Shown in pieces: positions 34,063 to 43,598 of a DNA stretch of 64,000 bases; the first letter of the stretch is position 1; each line of letters starts with the position of its first letter. This stretch comes from Paenibacillus riograndensis SBR5 (GTDB lineage: Bacteria; Bacillota; Bacilli; Paenibacillales; Paenibacillaceae). Position numbers and translations under genes: made by a program. The stretch lies in assembly GCF_000981585.1 (NCBI RefSeq), contig NZ_LN831776.1, positions 6,753,532 through 6,817,531 on the forward strand, read 5' to 3'. The notes beneath the pieces are model-generated. The model was not told the DNA's origin. It saw nothing but the letters and a program-made list of their open reading frames with translations, and searched no databases.

Positions 34063-35783
34063 GCCGACGCCTCCCCTGACAGCTGTGAGGAGACGATTTC
34101 TTTATAAGCCGCACAGGTATCGAGCAGTTCCTTATGCGTCCCCATGCCGGCTATGCAGCCCTGATCCATGACAAGAATGGTATCTGCATCCATGACCGTA
34201 CTTACTCTTTGCGCAACAATAATTACGGTAGCTGCCGATGTCTCTTTCTTAAGCGCGTTTCTTAAATGAAGGTCCGTAGTGAAATCAAGGGATGAGAAGC
34301 TATCGTCAAAAATATAGATATCCGGTCTACGGACCAGTGCACGGGCTATGGCGAGCCGCTGCTTCTGTCCGCCGGAAAGATTCGTCCCGCCTTGTGTTAT
34401 TTCCGCAGCATATCCGCCTTCCATACGGAGGATGAACTCATGGGCCTGGGCCATTTCAGCAGCCTTCCTGATCTCCTCTGGAGCTGCATTCCTGCTGCCA
34501 ACCCTGAGGTTATCAGCAACCGTGCCCCCGAAGAGAACCGTTTGCTGCGGGACTACCCCCATTCTGGCTCTAAGGCTCTGCAGCGGAATCTCCTTGATGT
34601 CCACGCCATCCAAGAGAATACTCCCCTCCTGTGAATCGTAAAAACGGGGGATGAGATTGATTAACGCGGATTTTCCGGAGCCGGTGCCGCCGATAATGGC
34701 CAGGGTCTTGCCCGGACCCGCCAGAAAGGAAACATCCCGCAAAGCCGGGCGCTCCGCCCCCGGATAACTAAAGGTGACATTCCGGAATTCAATGCGGCCT
34801 TTGCCGGATTCACCACTCCGGCCCTGGCGCTTGTCCTGAATGTCCGGGGTAAGCGCAAGAACCTCCTGAATCCGTTCCGCCGAGGCTCTGGCCCGCGGCA
34901 TTACCGAAAACATCATCGAAACAAACACGATGCATATAATGATCTGCATCATATATTGGATGTATGCCATCAGATCCCCAATCTGCATACTCCCGCTGCC
35001 AATGAACTTCCCTCCGTACCATAGTACCGCCAAAGTAGCTGCATTCATGATCAGCATCATCAGCGGCATGACCAGCGCGATGGTCAGGTTTGCTTTTACC
35101 GATACAGCCGTCAGGTCTTTGCTCGCTTCATGAAATCTTTGGGTCTCGCCCTCCATTTGATGAAAAGCGCGGATAACCCTGATCCCCTTCAGATTCTCGC
35201 GGGCAATCAGGTTTAACTGATCCAGCTTCTCCTGCATTGCCTTGAAGAAACGCATACTTTTCTTCCCGATAACAGCAGTACATAGTCCGAGAACCGGCAG
35301 AACTGCCAGAAAAACCAGAGAAAGCTGTGCGTTTTTGGAAACAGCCATAATGATGCTTCCAATCAGGATCATCGGAACAATAATCACGCGCAGCATCGTC
35401 GTGAATATCTGCTGGAACTGTGTAATATCATTTGTTGTGCGGTTAATAAGGGAAGCCGTACCTATCTGATCCAATTCCCGCAGCGAAAAACTCTGTACTT
35501 TGGCAAACACAGCAGTGCGCAGAGAGCTTCCGTAACCTACCGTGACCTTCGCAGATATATAACTGGTCAATGTAATGACCACTGCATTAAATAAAGCCAC
35601 CAGAATCATATACTCCCCAATTTCCAGAATATAACGGGTATCTTTTCTTAGGATTCCCTTATTCACTATGTCTGACATTAATGTAGGCAGATAGACCTCC
35701 GCCATGGCCTGACAAAAGGCTAATATGAAAATCAAACTGATGTGAACTCTATATGGCTTTAAAAATCTCATCAATTTTGCCAA
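34059..35783 (-). CDS. ABC exporter half-transporter, degenerate-site subunit (YfiB/LmrC type)
   Basis: A 574-residue half-transporter with six helices then an ATPase. Walker A is GGTGSGKSALI (about residue 360) and the signature LSGGQKQRLAIARAL is canonical, but Walker B reads IYIFDDSFSSLD: the catalytic Glu is Asp, as in the non-catalytic half of heterodimeric exporters such as TM287/288. TTG start (35783) has GGGAGG 8 bases upstream; an ATG four codons later is the alternative. It follows the methyltransferase gene by 31 bases, so it is in the biosynthetic operon. Confidence 0.9.
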   Translation of the reverse strand: MAKLMRFLKPYRVHISLIFILAFCQAMAEVYLPTLMSDIVNKGILRKDTRYILEIGEYMILVALFNAVVITLTSYISAKVTVGYGSSLRTAVFAKVQSFSLRELDQIGTASLINRTTNDITQFQQIFTTMLRVIIVPMILIGSIIMAVSKNAQLSLVFLAVLPVLGLCTAVIGKKSMRFFKAMQEKLDQLNLIARENLKGIRVIRAFHQMEGETQRFHEASKDLTAVSVKANLTIALVMPLMMLIMNAATLAVLWYGGKFIGSGSMQIGDLMAYIQYMMQIIICIVFVSMMFSVMPRARASAERIQEVLALTPDIQDKRQGRSGESGKGRIEFRNVTFSYPGAERPALRDVSFLAGPGKTLAIIGGTGSGKSALINLIPRFYDSQEGSILLDGVDIKEIPLQSLRARMGVVPQQTVLFGGTVADNLRVGSRNAAPEEIRKAAEMAQAHEFILRMEGGYAAEITQGGTNLSGGQKQRLAIARALVRRPDIYIFDDSFSSLDFTTDLHLRNALKKETSAATVIIVAQRVSTVMDADTILVMDQGCIAGMGTHKELLDTCAAYKEIVSSQLSGEASA

Positions 35784-35814
35784 GTTCCCGACCTCCCGCT
35801 ATACAAGCTCTGGC

Positions 35815-36861
35815 TTATCGGACTGCACATTCGATTATGGAAAATTTACTTGGTGTTTGCTTGACGGCCAAGATATCCAATCCGGCTTGATCAACCAGCT
35901 TGCCCAGCTCGGCCAGATTCCGGACACTTCCGCCTTCGGAGCAGACCAGGAACAATAAATCACGGAAGGCCTCTTCCGGGGACAGTCCCTCTTTCGCCGG
36001 GAGATTCTCGATAATAATCAGCTTGGCCTCCCTTGTCATGACCTTGCGGATGTTGGCAAGAATACTGACGACATGCTCGTCGTCCCAGTCATTCAGCACC
36101 TTGCTGATCATATATAGACTGCCGCCGGAGGGTATCTGCTCAAACATGCTGCCTGGGACCAGTGTGCAACGTTCTCCGATTTCTGACCCTCCGATATTCG
36201 CACTGGCCCTTTCTATCGTTTCGGGAAGATCGAACAAGATCCCCTTAGCTTCGGGAACCGATTGCAGCACTCCGGAAATCAGCTGACCGAGCCCTCCGGC
36301 CACATCAACGATGACATCATATTGACCGAACGGGTAGGACGCTAGCAGGGCGGGCAGACTCATCCTGGAGTAGATCTCCATAGCTTTGTCCATGGTTTGC
36401 AAATAATTGTCTTTCATCTCATGATTTCCGTACCATTGCTCGCCAAAAACCTTCTCAAATGCAGGTTTGCCTGTCTGAATGCTATATTTCATCTCAACCA
36501 TTGACTGCACTACGGTCTCATGCAGCAGGTATTTCACCAGCGGCTCCAGGGATCTGGGAGATTTCCCGGTGAGAAGGGTGGCTCCATACTCCGTAACTTC
36601 ATAGTTTCCCTCTTCGTCTTGAGTCACCAGGCTTATGGATTGGAGTGCCTTTAACAGCCTGGACAGGGCCGGGGCATTCAAGCTCAGGGATTCTGCCATA
36701 GCAGAGACTGTAATTTTCCCGTTGTTAAAGGCACTGAACACACCTAGCTCCACTGCGGTTTTGACAGCAAGAGAAAATCCTAAACCAGATACAATCTGCA
36801 TAACTACAGCCTGGGGAAAAATTGTGGGCATGGACTGTTCACTTTTCGTTGCATTTGTCAT
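35815..36861 (-). CDS. SAM-dependent O-methyltransferase, small-molecule type
   Basis: About 348 residues. Two-part architecture of the acetylserotonin/caffeate O-methyltransferase family: an N-terminal winged-helix dimerisation domain (LGVFSAFNNGKITVSAMAES, SRLLKALQSISLV) and a C-terminal Rossmann domain with the SAM motif DVIVDVAGGLGQLISGVL (about residue 180). ISKVLNDWDDEHVVSIL supplies the His-type catalytic region (Asn-Asp-Trp here, where many members have HDW). ATGGAGGTC precedes the ATG chosen; the upstream in-frame ATG overlaps that site. It sits just after the last PKS/NRPS gene and probably methylates an enol, phenol or carboxyl of the product; C- or N-methylation is not excluded. 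Confidence 0.88.
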   Translation of the reverse strand: MTNATKSEQSMPTIFPQAVVMQIVSGLGFSLAVKTAVELGVFSAFNNGKITVSAMAESLSLNAPALSRLLKALQSISLVTQDEEGNYEVTEYGATLLTGKSPRSLEPLVKYLLHETVVQSMVEMKYSIQTGKPAFEKVFGEQWYGNHEMKDNYLQTMDKAMEIYSRMSLPALLASYPFGQYDVIVDVAGGLGQLISGVLQSVPEAKGILFDLPETIERASANIGGSEIGERCTLVPGSMFEQIPSGGSLYMISKVLNDWDDEHVVSILANIRKVMTREAKLIIIENLPAKEGLSPEEAFRDLLFLVCSEGGSVRNLAELGKLVDQAGLDILAVKQTPSKFSIIECAVR

Positions 36862-36899
36862 TGTATAGACCTCCATTAGTTAGGGTTCAGGGATTGATA

Positions 36900-39800
36900 T
36901 TATACTTGAATCGCTTCCGAGATTTCTGCTGCTTTTTTTAGGTATTCCATGTATTGCTGCAGCAGAGCATTCACCGTTTCCCGGGCATATTGCTGTTGAT
37001 TATATTCGATGCCAATGTTCAGCTGGTTCATTCTTATAAAGCTGATGAACTTCAATTTATAGCTCCAGATCTCTTCGCCGCTTCTATCCTCACCCCCTGA
37101 TAAAGGGGATATTCTGAAGGTGCTTGTATTGAACTCGGCGTCAAATTGCCCCATATAGTTAAATGACAGCTCGGGGTTCAAGCGGAAGCGTATTCCTTCC
37201 TGATGGCTGCTCAAATATTTCAAGACCCCGTACCCTCCTCCTTGCTTGGGGATGCCGCTCAGGTACTCCTTGACATACTCCAGGCATAAATCGATATTCC
37301 TGCTCTCCGGAAGTTGCAAGGCCACAGGATAAAGGATTGAGAATCTGCCTACTGTCCTGTAAGTATCAATGTCCTTACTATCCATATCACGGCCATGATT
37401 GCCTAAGTTCACCACAACCGCTGCGTTCCCCGTCCACGCCCGGATCGTTAATGCCAGCGCCGTCAACATGATGCTTTCCGTTGTGAAGTGCGGGTTGCTT
37501 CGGATGGATGACATGACTTGCTCCGTCTCCGTGCAATCGAATGCTTGATACAGGGTTAAATTATCTCTCACTCTGGCTTCGTCCGCCTTATAGTCGGTAG
37601 GCAGCGGTTCAGCTTTTATGCTCTCTACCTGGTCCCAATACGGCTGCTCGCGGAGCAGCTCTATGCTGTCCGCATATTCATGCAGATGATTGGACCACTG
37701 CAGAAATGGTGCTGTCTTGGGAGGCAGTCCGATATCCTCATGATTCAATAATTGTGTGTAGGCTGTGTTGAAGTCCTCCAGAATAATTCTCCACGACAGG
37801 TGGTCGATAATCATCTGATGGATGACGATTAACAGATGCTCGCCGTATCCGGCTCTAATCAAGGCCAGCTTGACCAGCGGACCCTTTTCGAGATCCATAC
37901 TGGCCTGTACCTGATTCACGGCAGCCTGTGCCTCCTCGCTGAAGGAGGGGGAATCCGCCAGATCTATCAGATAGAAATCAAACAGCTCCCCGTCCAGCCC
38001 CCGGTTATGCTGCAGCATTTGCCGGTTTTGTTCTCTGAATACCATCCGGAGGGCGTCATGATGCCTAATAATCTCAGTAAAGACCTTCCGGATATTGTCT
38101 TCGCCAAAGCCAGCCTCCCTATAGAGCACAAAAGACAGATTTCTATGCTGCAAGGTGTCCCGGCAGTGTTCAACCATCCAGCTTTGGATAGGCACAAGAC
38201 CCGCTTCTCCGGTCACTGCCCCGTACCCGGCATGCCCCGCCCGATCCTGTACCTTTTTGGAGACCTCCCCGATGGTCTGGTACTGGAAGAGATGCTTCAC
38301 CTCCAGCCTTAAATTGTACTTTTCCATCCTTGCTGCCGCCTGGATTGCCTTAATGGAATCTCCGCCTGCCGCAAAAAAATTATCATGGATTCCTATCCGC
38401 CGGAGTTCAAGCACCTCGGACCAGACCGTACATAATATCTCTTCGGTACGATTTCTGGGGGCGCCGTATCCCAGAGAGTGATCTCTCATCTCCTGCGGGT
38501 CCGGCAGCTGTGACGTATCGGCCTTGCCGTTGGCGGTCATAGGAATCTGGTCTACGGGCATAATTACCCGAGGAATCATATAATCAGGCAGGTATTCCCC
38601 CAGATATCCTCTAAGGCCGGGAAGGACCTGCTCATCCCTGCACACAACATATGCACAAAGATAAGGTTCTTGGCGCTGATCCTTTTGAACCAGAACGACA
38701 GCCGCCTGCACTCCATCACAGGACAGCAGCCTATGCCTGATCTCATCCAGTTCAATGCGGAAGCCTCTAATTTTCACTTGATGATCAGCTCTTCCTGCAA
38801 AATGAATCAGACCGTCCTCCGTCCATTTCCCCATATCTCCGGTTTTGTACATATACATTCCCGGATGATAAATATCCTCAACAAACCGGCTGCTCGTTAA
38901 TGCTTTATTATTGCAGTATCCTCTTGCGACGCCATGTCCGCCGATGTAAAGCTCACCAAGGACGCCCCGGGGTACCATTCGCTTTTGCTCATCAAGAATA
39001 TATACCGAACAGTTTTTTATAGGCGCCCCAATCGGCATTTCCTGAATCTGCCCGGTCTCCTCCGGCTTAATGGTGAAGGCGGTAGCGTCCACACAACATT
39101 CCGTAGGCCCGTAAACATTTGTTATATAAGGCGGCTTATGATTGGCAAAACTGGTATAGAACCGCTTAACCTCTGCAATGGAAAGCGCCTCTCCGCCGAT
39201 AATGAAATGCGCAACACCGATCCGGGCACACAGGGACGTTTCTGCCAGCAAACGGAGATACGCCGGGGTCCCGTCCGAAATATCGATCTTATTCTGCTTG
39301 TAATACTCAGCCAGCTGAATTACATCCTGGCGCACATCTCCAGGCACAATGTTCAAATGATGTCCCAGCAGAAATGCAGAGAATATCTGCTTCACGGATG
39401 CATCAAATACAAATGGTGCGAGCAATGCCACGTTCAGGTTCGGGCCATGCAGGCTGTAAATCTTCTCATCGAGTGCTTCTGCAAGATTTGTTACGCTTCT
39501 GTGCTCAATCATTACTCCCTTAGGCTTTCCGGTCGAGCCCGAAGTGTAGATGACATAAGCCAGGCTATCCGCCGATGCTGTAGCCTCAAGATTTCCCTGC
39601 TCCCCGGAATTGCCCGCGACCTCCTCAAGGCAAATTTCCCTGATTCCATGCTGTAGACTCCTCCGATGAGCCGTGTCGGTAAGGACCATACAAGCCCCGC
39701 TGTCTTCCAGCATAAATCGTTTTCTTTCCGGGGGATAAGCAGGCTCAATGGGCAAGTAGGCTGCGCCCGATTTCAATACGCCCATAATCCCAACCGCAAA

Positions 39801-42800
39801 ATTTGTACTGCGTTCAGCGATGATGCCCACCACCCTGTCTTTGCAGGCACCATTTCGGATAAGGACTCTGGCCAGCTGATTGGCCTGTTCATTCAATTCA
39901 CGGTACGTTAAGGAACGGTCGAAACCGGAGACTGCCAAATGGTCCGGAATTCGTGCGGCCTGCGCCTCAAACATTTCGACGATCGTCTTGGTGTTATACG
40001 CGGCCGGCAGCCCCGCCTGACCATAACGCCTTATGTCCCGCAGCTCCTCCCTATCCAGCACATCAATGTCTCCAATAAGGACATGCTCCAAGGCAACAAC
40101 TTGTTCGAGTACCCGAAGGAAACGTCTGGCGAAGCTTTCGATGGTGCTTCGCTTGAATAGCTTGGCAGCGTAAGTGAATTCAAATTTGAGCTCATCTAGG
40201 CCCGGAAATACCTGCAGCGCAAGATCAAATTTTGCTGTTTTATTGTGATAAGGATAAGGAGCATAGTGCATGCCGTTGACTTCAAAGGCCGGATTGTCCA
40301 TGACTTGAAGAACAAACATGACATTGAACAGGGCGGTTCCGCTTAGATTTCTGTCCATATTCAAGTGATCCACCAGCTCTTCAAAAGGGTAGTCCTGATG
40401 CTCGTATGCCTGCAGCGCATTCTCCTTGACCCCGGCAAGAAACTCCTTAAACACCATATGAGCCGAAGGACGGTTCCTGAGCGCAAGCGTATTGACGAAC
40501 ATCCCTATCATCTGTTCCAGTTCCTTGTGCTTCCGGCCGGCAATGGGGGAACCCACAATGATATCCTCTTGTCCCGTATGCTTGAACAGAAGCACGTTGA
40601 AGGCAGCCAGCAAGGTCATGAACAAGGTGGTCTTTTCTTTGGAGCTATATTCATTTAACCGTTGCGTCAGCTCTCTGCCGGCATTACAAGTTAACCGCTC
40701 TCCCTGATCCCCTTGCCCGCTGTCCCGCGGATAATCAACCGGCAAATTGAGAATTGGCAGCTCACCGGAAAAGACATCCAGCCAATATTTCTTCTGTTTA
40801 TTCATGTAGTCTGTCTTAAATAGATCATTCTGCCATTTCGCAAAATCCTTAAACTGGATATTCAGCTCAGGCAGCGGATTATGCTCATACAAATGGATAA
40901 TTTCTTTCTGCAGCAGCGGGATGGAAGAGCCGTCAGCGATGATGTGCTGTACATCAAGCATCAAAAGATGCTTGTTCTTGCGGATCTCGACCAGTCCTGC
41001 CCGTATCAGCGGAGCTTTACTCAGGTCAAACGGCCGGATAAACTGACTGGTGATTTGATCCAGGTCTGTTTCATCGTCTGCATGGTATTTCTCAACAGCC
41101 AAATGAACATGATCATCAACCGCCTGCACAAGCTCCTTATTCACAAAGCTAAAGGATGTTCTCAGAACCTCATGTCTTTGAATAAGCGCTTCGAATGAAT
41201 GTTCAAGACGTCCTTCATCCAGTGGGCCTTCCATCATTACAAAGAGCGGAATATTATAGGATGTGCTCCGGGCGTTTAACTGGTTGAGAATATAAATCCT
41301 CTTCTGCGAAGAAGACACTTCGTAGTGCTCCGCCGCTGCAATGCGGGGTATGGCTGAATTCCCGCGTGTATCCTTATCCGTGCCGGCCTGGCCTTCAATA
41401 TAAGCAGCCAGCCTTTCGATATTTGAATGCTCAAATAAAACCGGCACCTGCAGGCTAAGGCCCATAATTGTATTTAGGGTGTTCACAATTTCGATGGCAA
41501 TAATTGAATCACCGCCGATTTCATAGAAGTCTGCCGTTACAGACATCGGGTTCATTCCCAGGACGGCTCCCCAAACCTGCCCGACACTGATTTCCGCTTT
41601 CGAATATCTGCCGCTGTCTCTGCCTTCAAGCTGAATCCCTGCAGCTGCAGCCTCTAGGCTATTTTGCCATAGGCCTTCCTGTTCCTCTTCGTCTGGTTCT
41701 GCCGTTTTTCTTCTTGGTGCATTCACCCAGTGTCTTTCCTTCAGGAACGGGTAGACCGGGATACTGATTTTTCCCCTCTTTTCCCCTTCATATAAGCTCT
41801 CCCAGTCGACCTCTCCCCCTTTTTCATACAGGCTGCAGATTTCATTTAATATGTCCGTCTCTGTTCTGCCGCTTTTGTTGTAAGCCTCTACTTTTTGGCG
41901 GGCACTGTTTTTCAATTCACGGTCTTCAGCGTGTGACAGTTTTTTCAGGTTCGGGAGATGGATCGGGTTATCGTTCAGCTTGTTCATTTCCCTTATCAGC
42001 TCTGCCTTGTCCTTAATCTTCAGGCATACTCTATACTCACAGTGCTTTCTGCCGGTATTGGCTGTGTAGCAAAGGCCGGGCAAATCGAATTCGCCATCCT
42101 CATTCAGAAACTGCACATAGTTTGCTATTAACTCCTGAAGTGATTTTTTATTCTTGGCAGACAGTGTCAATATCTCTACAGGATGTGGGGACTCGGCATT
42201 CACCGCCCTGGCCGGCGCTTCTTCCAGCACAATGTGGCAATTGGTCCCGCTGAATCCAAATGAGCTTACGCCTGCTCTTTTGGGCTCAGCCCCGCTCTCC
42301 CAGGCTCTTGCCCGGTCACTGACATACACAGGAGAATTGCTGAAATTAATCAGCGGGTTGGGCTCACGGAAATTTATGCTGGGGGGAATTATCCCCTCCT
42401 TTATCGCCATGACTGTTTTTATCAGTGATGCTATTCCTGAAGCCGCCACTGTATGTCCAATATTGGGTTTCACTGAACCAATGCCGCAAAACTGCTTTCT
42501 GGCGGTATATTTTTTAAAAGCATTGGCTATCCCTTTAATCTCGATGGGGTCGCCCAGAATCGTTCCGGTGCCGTGGGTTTCGATATATGCGATGGTTTCC
42601 GGGTCGATTTTGGCATTCTCCCAGGCTCTGACAATCAGCTCCCCCTGGGCCTCCGCACTCGGAGCGGTAATTCCATTGGAAGCCCCGTCATTGTTGATGG
42701 CACTCCCTTTAATTACAGCGTATATGTGATCACCGTCCTCAATGGCCCGGTTCAGGGGCTTTAATACGAGTGCAGAGATGCCTTCTCCCCACATTGTGCC

Positions 42801-43598
42801 TTTTGCATTTTTATCAAAAATGCTTATTTGGCCGTTGCCTGCTTCAATTTCACTCATCATCCCCGTTTGCTGCGGCAGGAGAAACAGGTTCACCCCGCCG
42901 GCAATGGCCATGCTGCACTCTTCATTCTTCAGGGCGTTGCAGGCAAGATGTACAGAAACCAATCCTGAGGAGCAGGCCGTATCTACGACAAGGCAGGGAC
43001 CTTTGAGATTGAAAATATAAGAGGTTCTGCTCGCAAGAATTCCAGGGTAGGTGCCTGTCATCGCAATCATATCCGAATCCTTGATCAAGGATGCATAGGA
43101 TATTTTCAAATCGCCGCTGTGGTCATGGCCTACATACATCCCTGTATCAGACCCGTATATTTTCCGGCCGGCATATCCCGAATCCTCAATGGCATGATAG
43201 ACAGTCTCCAGGAACAACCGCTGCTTCGGGTCCATAAGCATCGCTTCCCGCGGCGAGATTCTAAAAAACGCGGCATCAAACTTATCGATCTCCTCTATGA
43301 ACCCGGCTTGGAAATAGGCGTCCATTTCTGCATAGTTCATCAACGGGTCCAAATCGGTTTTTCTGACCTGAGGCAAATCTCTGATGCAGCCTACCGAATT
43401 CACAATATTGCTCCAATACTCCCGTGTGTTACCGGCATTGGAGAATTTGCAGGAAATTCCGATAATCGCAATTTCATTGCTGTCCTTCTTTTCTTTGTGG
43501 GTTAGCTCCTTCAGCATCCTCAGGGCCATCTCGCTGTCCATGCTCTGAGCTTTGATCTGCTCCAGGATATACTTCTTGATGATGGAGGTATCATCCAC
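36900..43598 (-). CDS. Trans-AT PKS/NRPS hybrid: KS-ACP-C-A(Glu)-T-E-like
   Basis: A 2232-residue megasynthase. Residues 1-30 are a helical docking-like N-terminus. KS: Cys209 in DTACSSG, then HGTGT and NIGHT. The KS is followed by a flanking linker and an ACP (GGDSI, about 693) with no AT, KR, DH or ER, so the beta-keto group stays. C domain about 755-1200 (QHIIADG keeps the second His). A domain about 1210-1690; pocket residues read by eye DAKDIGVVDK, close to the known Glu code. T: GGDSI about 1741. The terminal domain is epimerase-like (FNYMGQFD present), but HHxxxDG is HQMIIDH and EGHGRE is GNHGRD. No thioesterase or reductase follows. GTG start; 8-base overlap with the oxidoreductase gene. 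Confidence 0.93.
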   Translation of the reverse strand: MDDTSIIKKYILEQIKAQSMDSEMALRMLKELTHKEKKDSNEIAIIGISCKFSNAGNTREYWSNIVNSVGCIRDLPQVRKTDLDPLMNYAEMDAYFQAGFIEEIDKFDAAFFRISPREAMLMDPKQRLFLETVYHAIEDSGYAGRKIYGSDTGMYVGHDHSGDLKISYASLIKDSDMIAMTGTYPGILASRTSYIFNLKGPCLVVDTACSSGLVSVHLACNALKNEECSMAIAGGVNLFLLPQQTGMMSEIEAGNGQISIFDKNAKGTMWGEGISALVLKPLNRAIEDGDHIYAVIKGSAINNDGASNGITAPSAEAQGELIVRAWENAKIDPETIAYIETHGTGTILGDPIEIKGIANAFKKYTARKQFCGIGSVKPNIGHTVAASGIASLIKTVMAIKEGIIPPSINFREPNPLINFSNSPVYVSDRARAWESGAEPKRAGVSSFGFSGTNCHIVLEEAPARAVNAESPHPVEILTLSAKNKKSLQELIANYVQFLNEDGEFDLPGLCYTANTGRKHCEYRVCLKIKDKAELIREMNKLNDNPIHLPNLKKLSHAEDRELKNSARQKVEAYNKSGRTETDILNEICSLYEKGGEVDWESLYEGEKRGKISIPVYPFLKERHWVNAPRRKTAEPDEEEQEGLWQNSLEAAAAGIQLEGRDSGRYSKAEISVGQVWGAVLGMNPMSVTADFYEIGGDSIIAIEIVNTLNTIMGLSLQVPVLFEHSNIERLAAYIEGQAGTDKDTRGNSAIPRIAAAEHYEVSSSQKRIYILNQLNARSTSYNIPLFVMMEGPLDEGRLEHSFEALIQRHEVLRTSFSFVNKELVQAVDDHVHLAVEKYHADDETDLDQITSQFIRPFDLSKAPLIRAGLVEIRKNKHLLMLDVQHIIADGSSIPLLQKEIIHLYEHNPLPELNIQFKDFAKWQNDLFKTDYMNKQKKYWLDVFSGELPILNLPVDYPRDSGQGDQGERLTCNAGRELTQRLNEYSSKEKTTLFMTLLAAFNVLLFKHTGQEDIIVGSPIAGRKHKELEQMIGMFVNTLALRNRPSAHMVFKEFLAGVKENALQAYEHQDYPFEELVDHLNMDRNLSGTALFNVMFVLQVMDNPAFEVNGMHYAPYPYHNKTAKFDLALQVFPGLDELKFEFTYAAKLFKRSTIESFARRFLRVLEQVVALEHVLIGDIDVLDREELRDIRRYGQAGLPAAYNTKTIVEMFEAQAARIPDHLAVSGFDRSLTYRELNEQANQLARVLIRNGACKDRVVGIIAERSTNFAVGIMGVLKSGAAYLPIEPAYPPERKRFMLEDSGACMVLTDTAHRRSLQHGIREICLEEVAGNSGEQGNLEATASADSLAYVIYTSGSTGKPKGVMIEHRSVTNLAEALDEKIYSLHGPNLNVALLAPFVFDASVKQIFSAFLLGHHLNIVPGDVRQDVIQLAEYYKQNKIDISDGTPAYLRLLAETSLCARIGVAHFIIGGEALSIAEVKRFYTSFANHKPPYITNVYGPTECCVDATAFTIKPEETGQIQEMPIGAPIKNCSVYILDEQKRMVPRGVLGELYIGGHGVARGYCNNKALTSSRFVEDIYHPGMYMYKTGDMGKWTEDGLIHFAGRADHQVKIRGFRIELDEIRHRLLSCDGVQAAVVLVQKDQRQEPYLCAYVVCRDEQVLPGLRGYLGEYLPDYMIPRVIMPVDQIPMTANGKADTSQLPDPQEMRDHSLGYGAPRNRTEEILCTVWSEVLELRRIGIHDNFFAAGGDSIKAIQAAARMEKYNLRLEVKHLFQYQTIGEVSKKVQDRAGHAGYGAVTGEAGLVPIQSWMVEHCRDTLQHRNLSFVLYREAGFGEDNIRKVFTEIIRHHDALRMVFREQNRQMLQHNRGLDGELFDFYLIDLADSPSFSEEAQAAVNQVQASMDLEKGPLVKLALIRAGYGEHLLIVIHQMIIDHLSWRIILEDFNTAYTQLLNHEDIGLPPKTAPFLQWSNHLHEYADSIELLREQPYWDQVESIKAEPLPTDYKADEARVRDNLTLYQAFDCTETEQVMSSIRSNPHFTTESIMLTALALTIRAWTGNAAVVVNLGNHGRDMDSKDIDTYRTVGRFSILYPVALQLPESRNIDLCLEYVKEYLSGIPKQGGGYGVLKYLSSHQEGIRFRLNPELSFNYMGQFDAEFNTSTFRISPLSGGEDRSGEEIWSYKLKFISFIRMNQLNIGIEYNQQQYARETVNALLQQYMEYLKKAAEISEAIQV

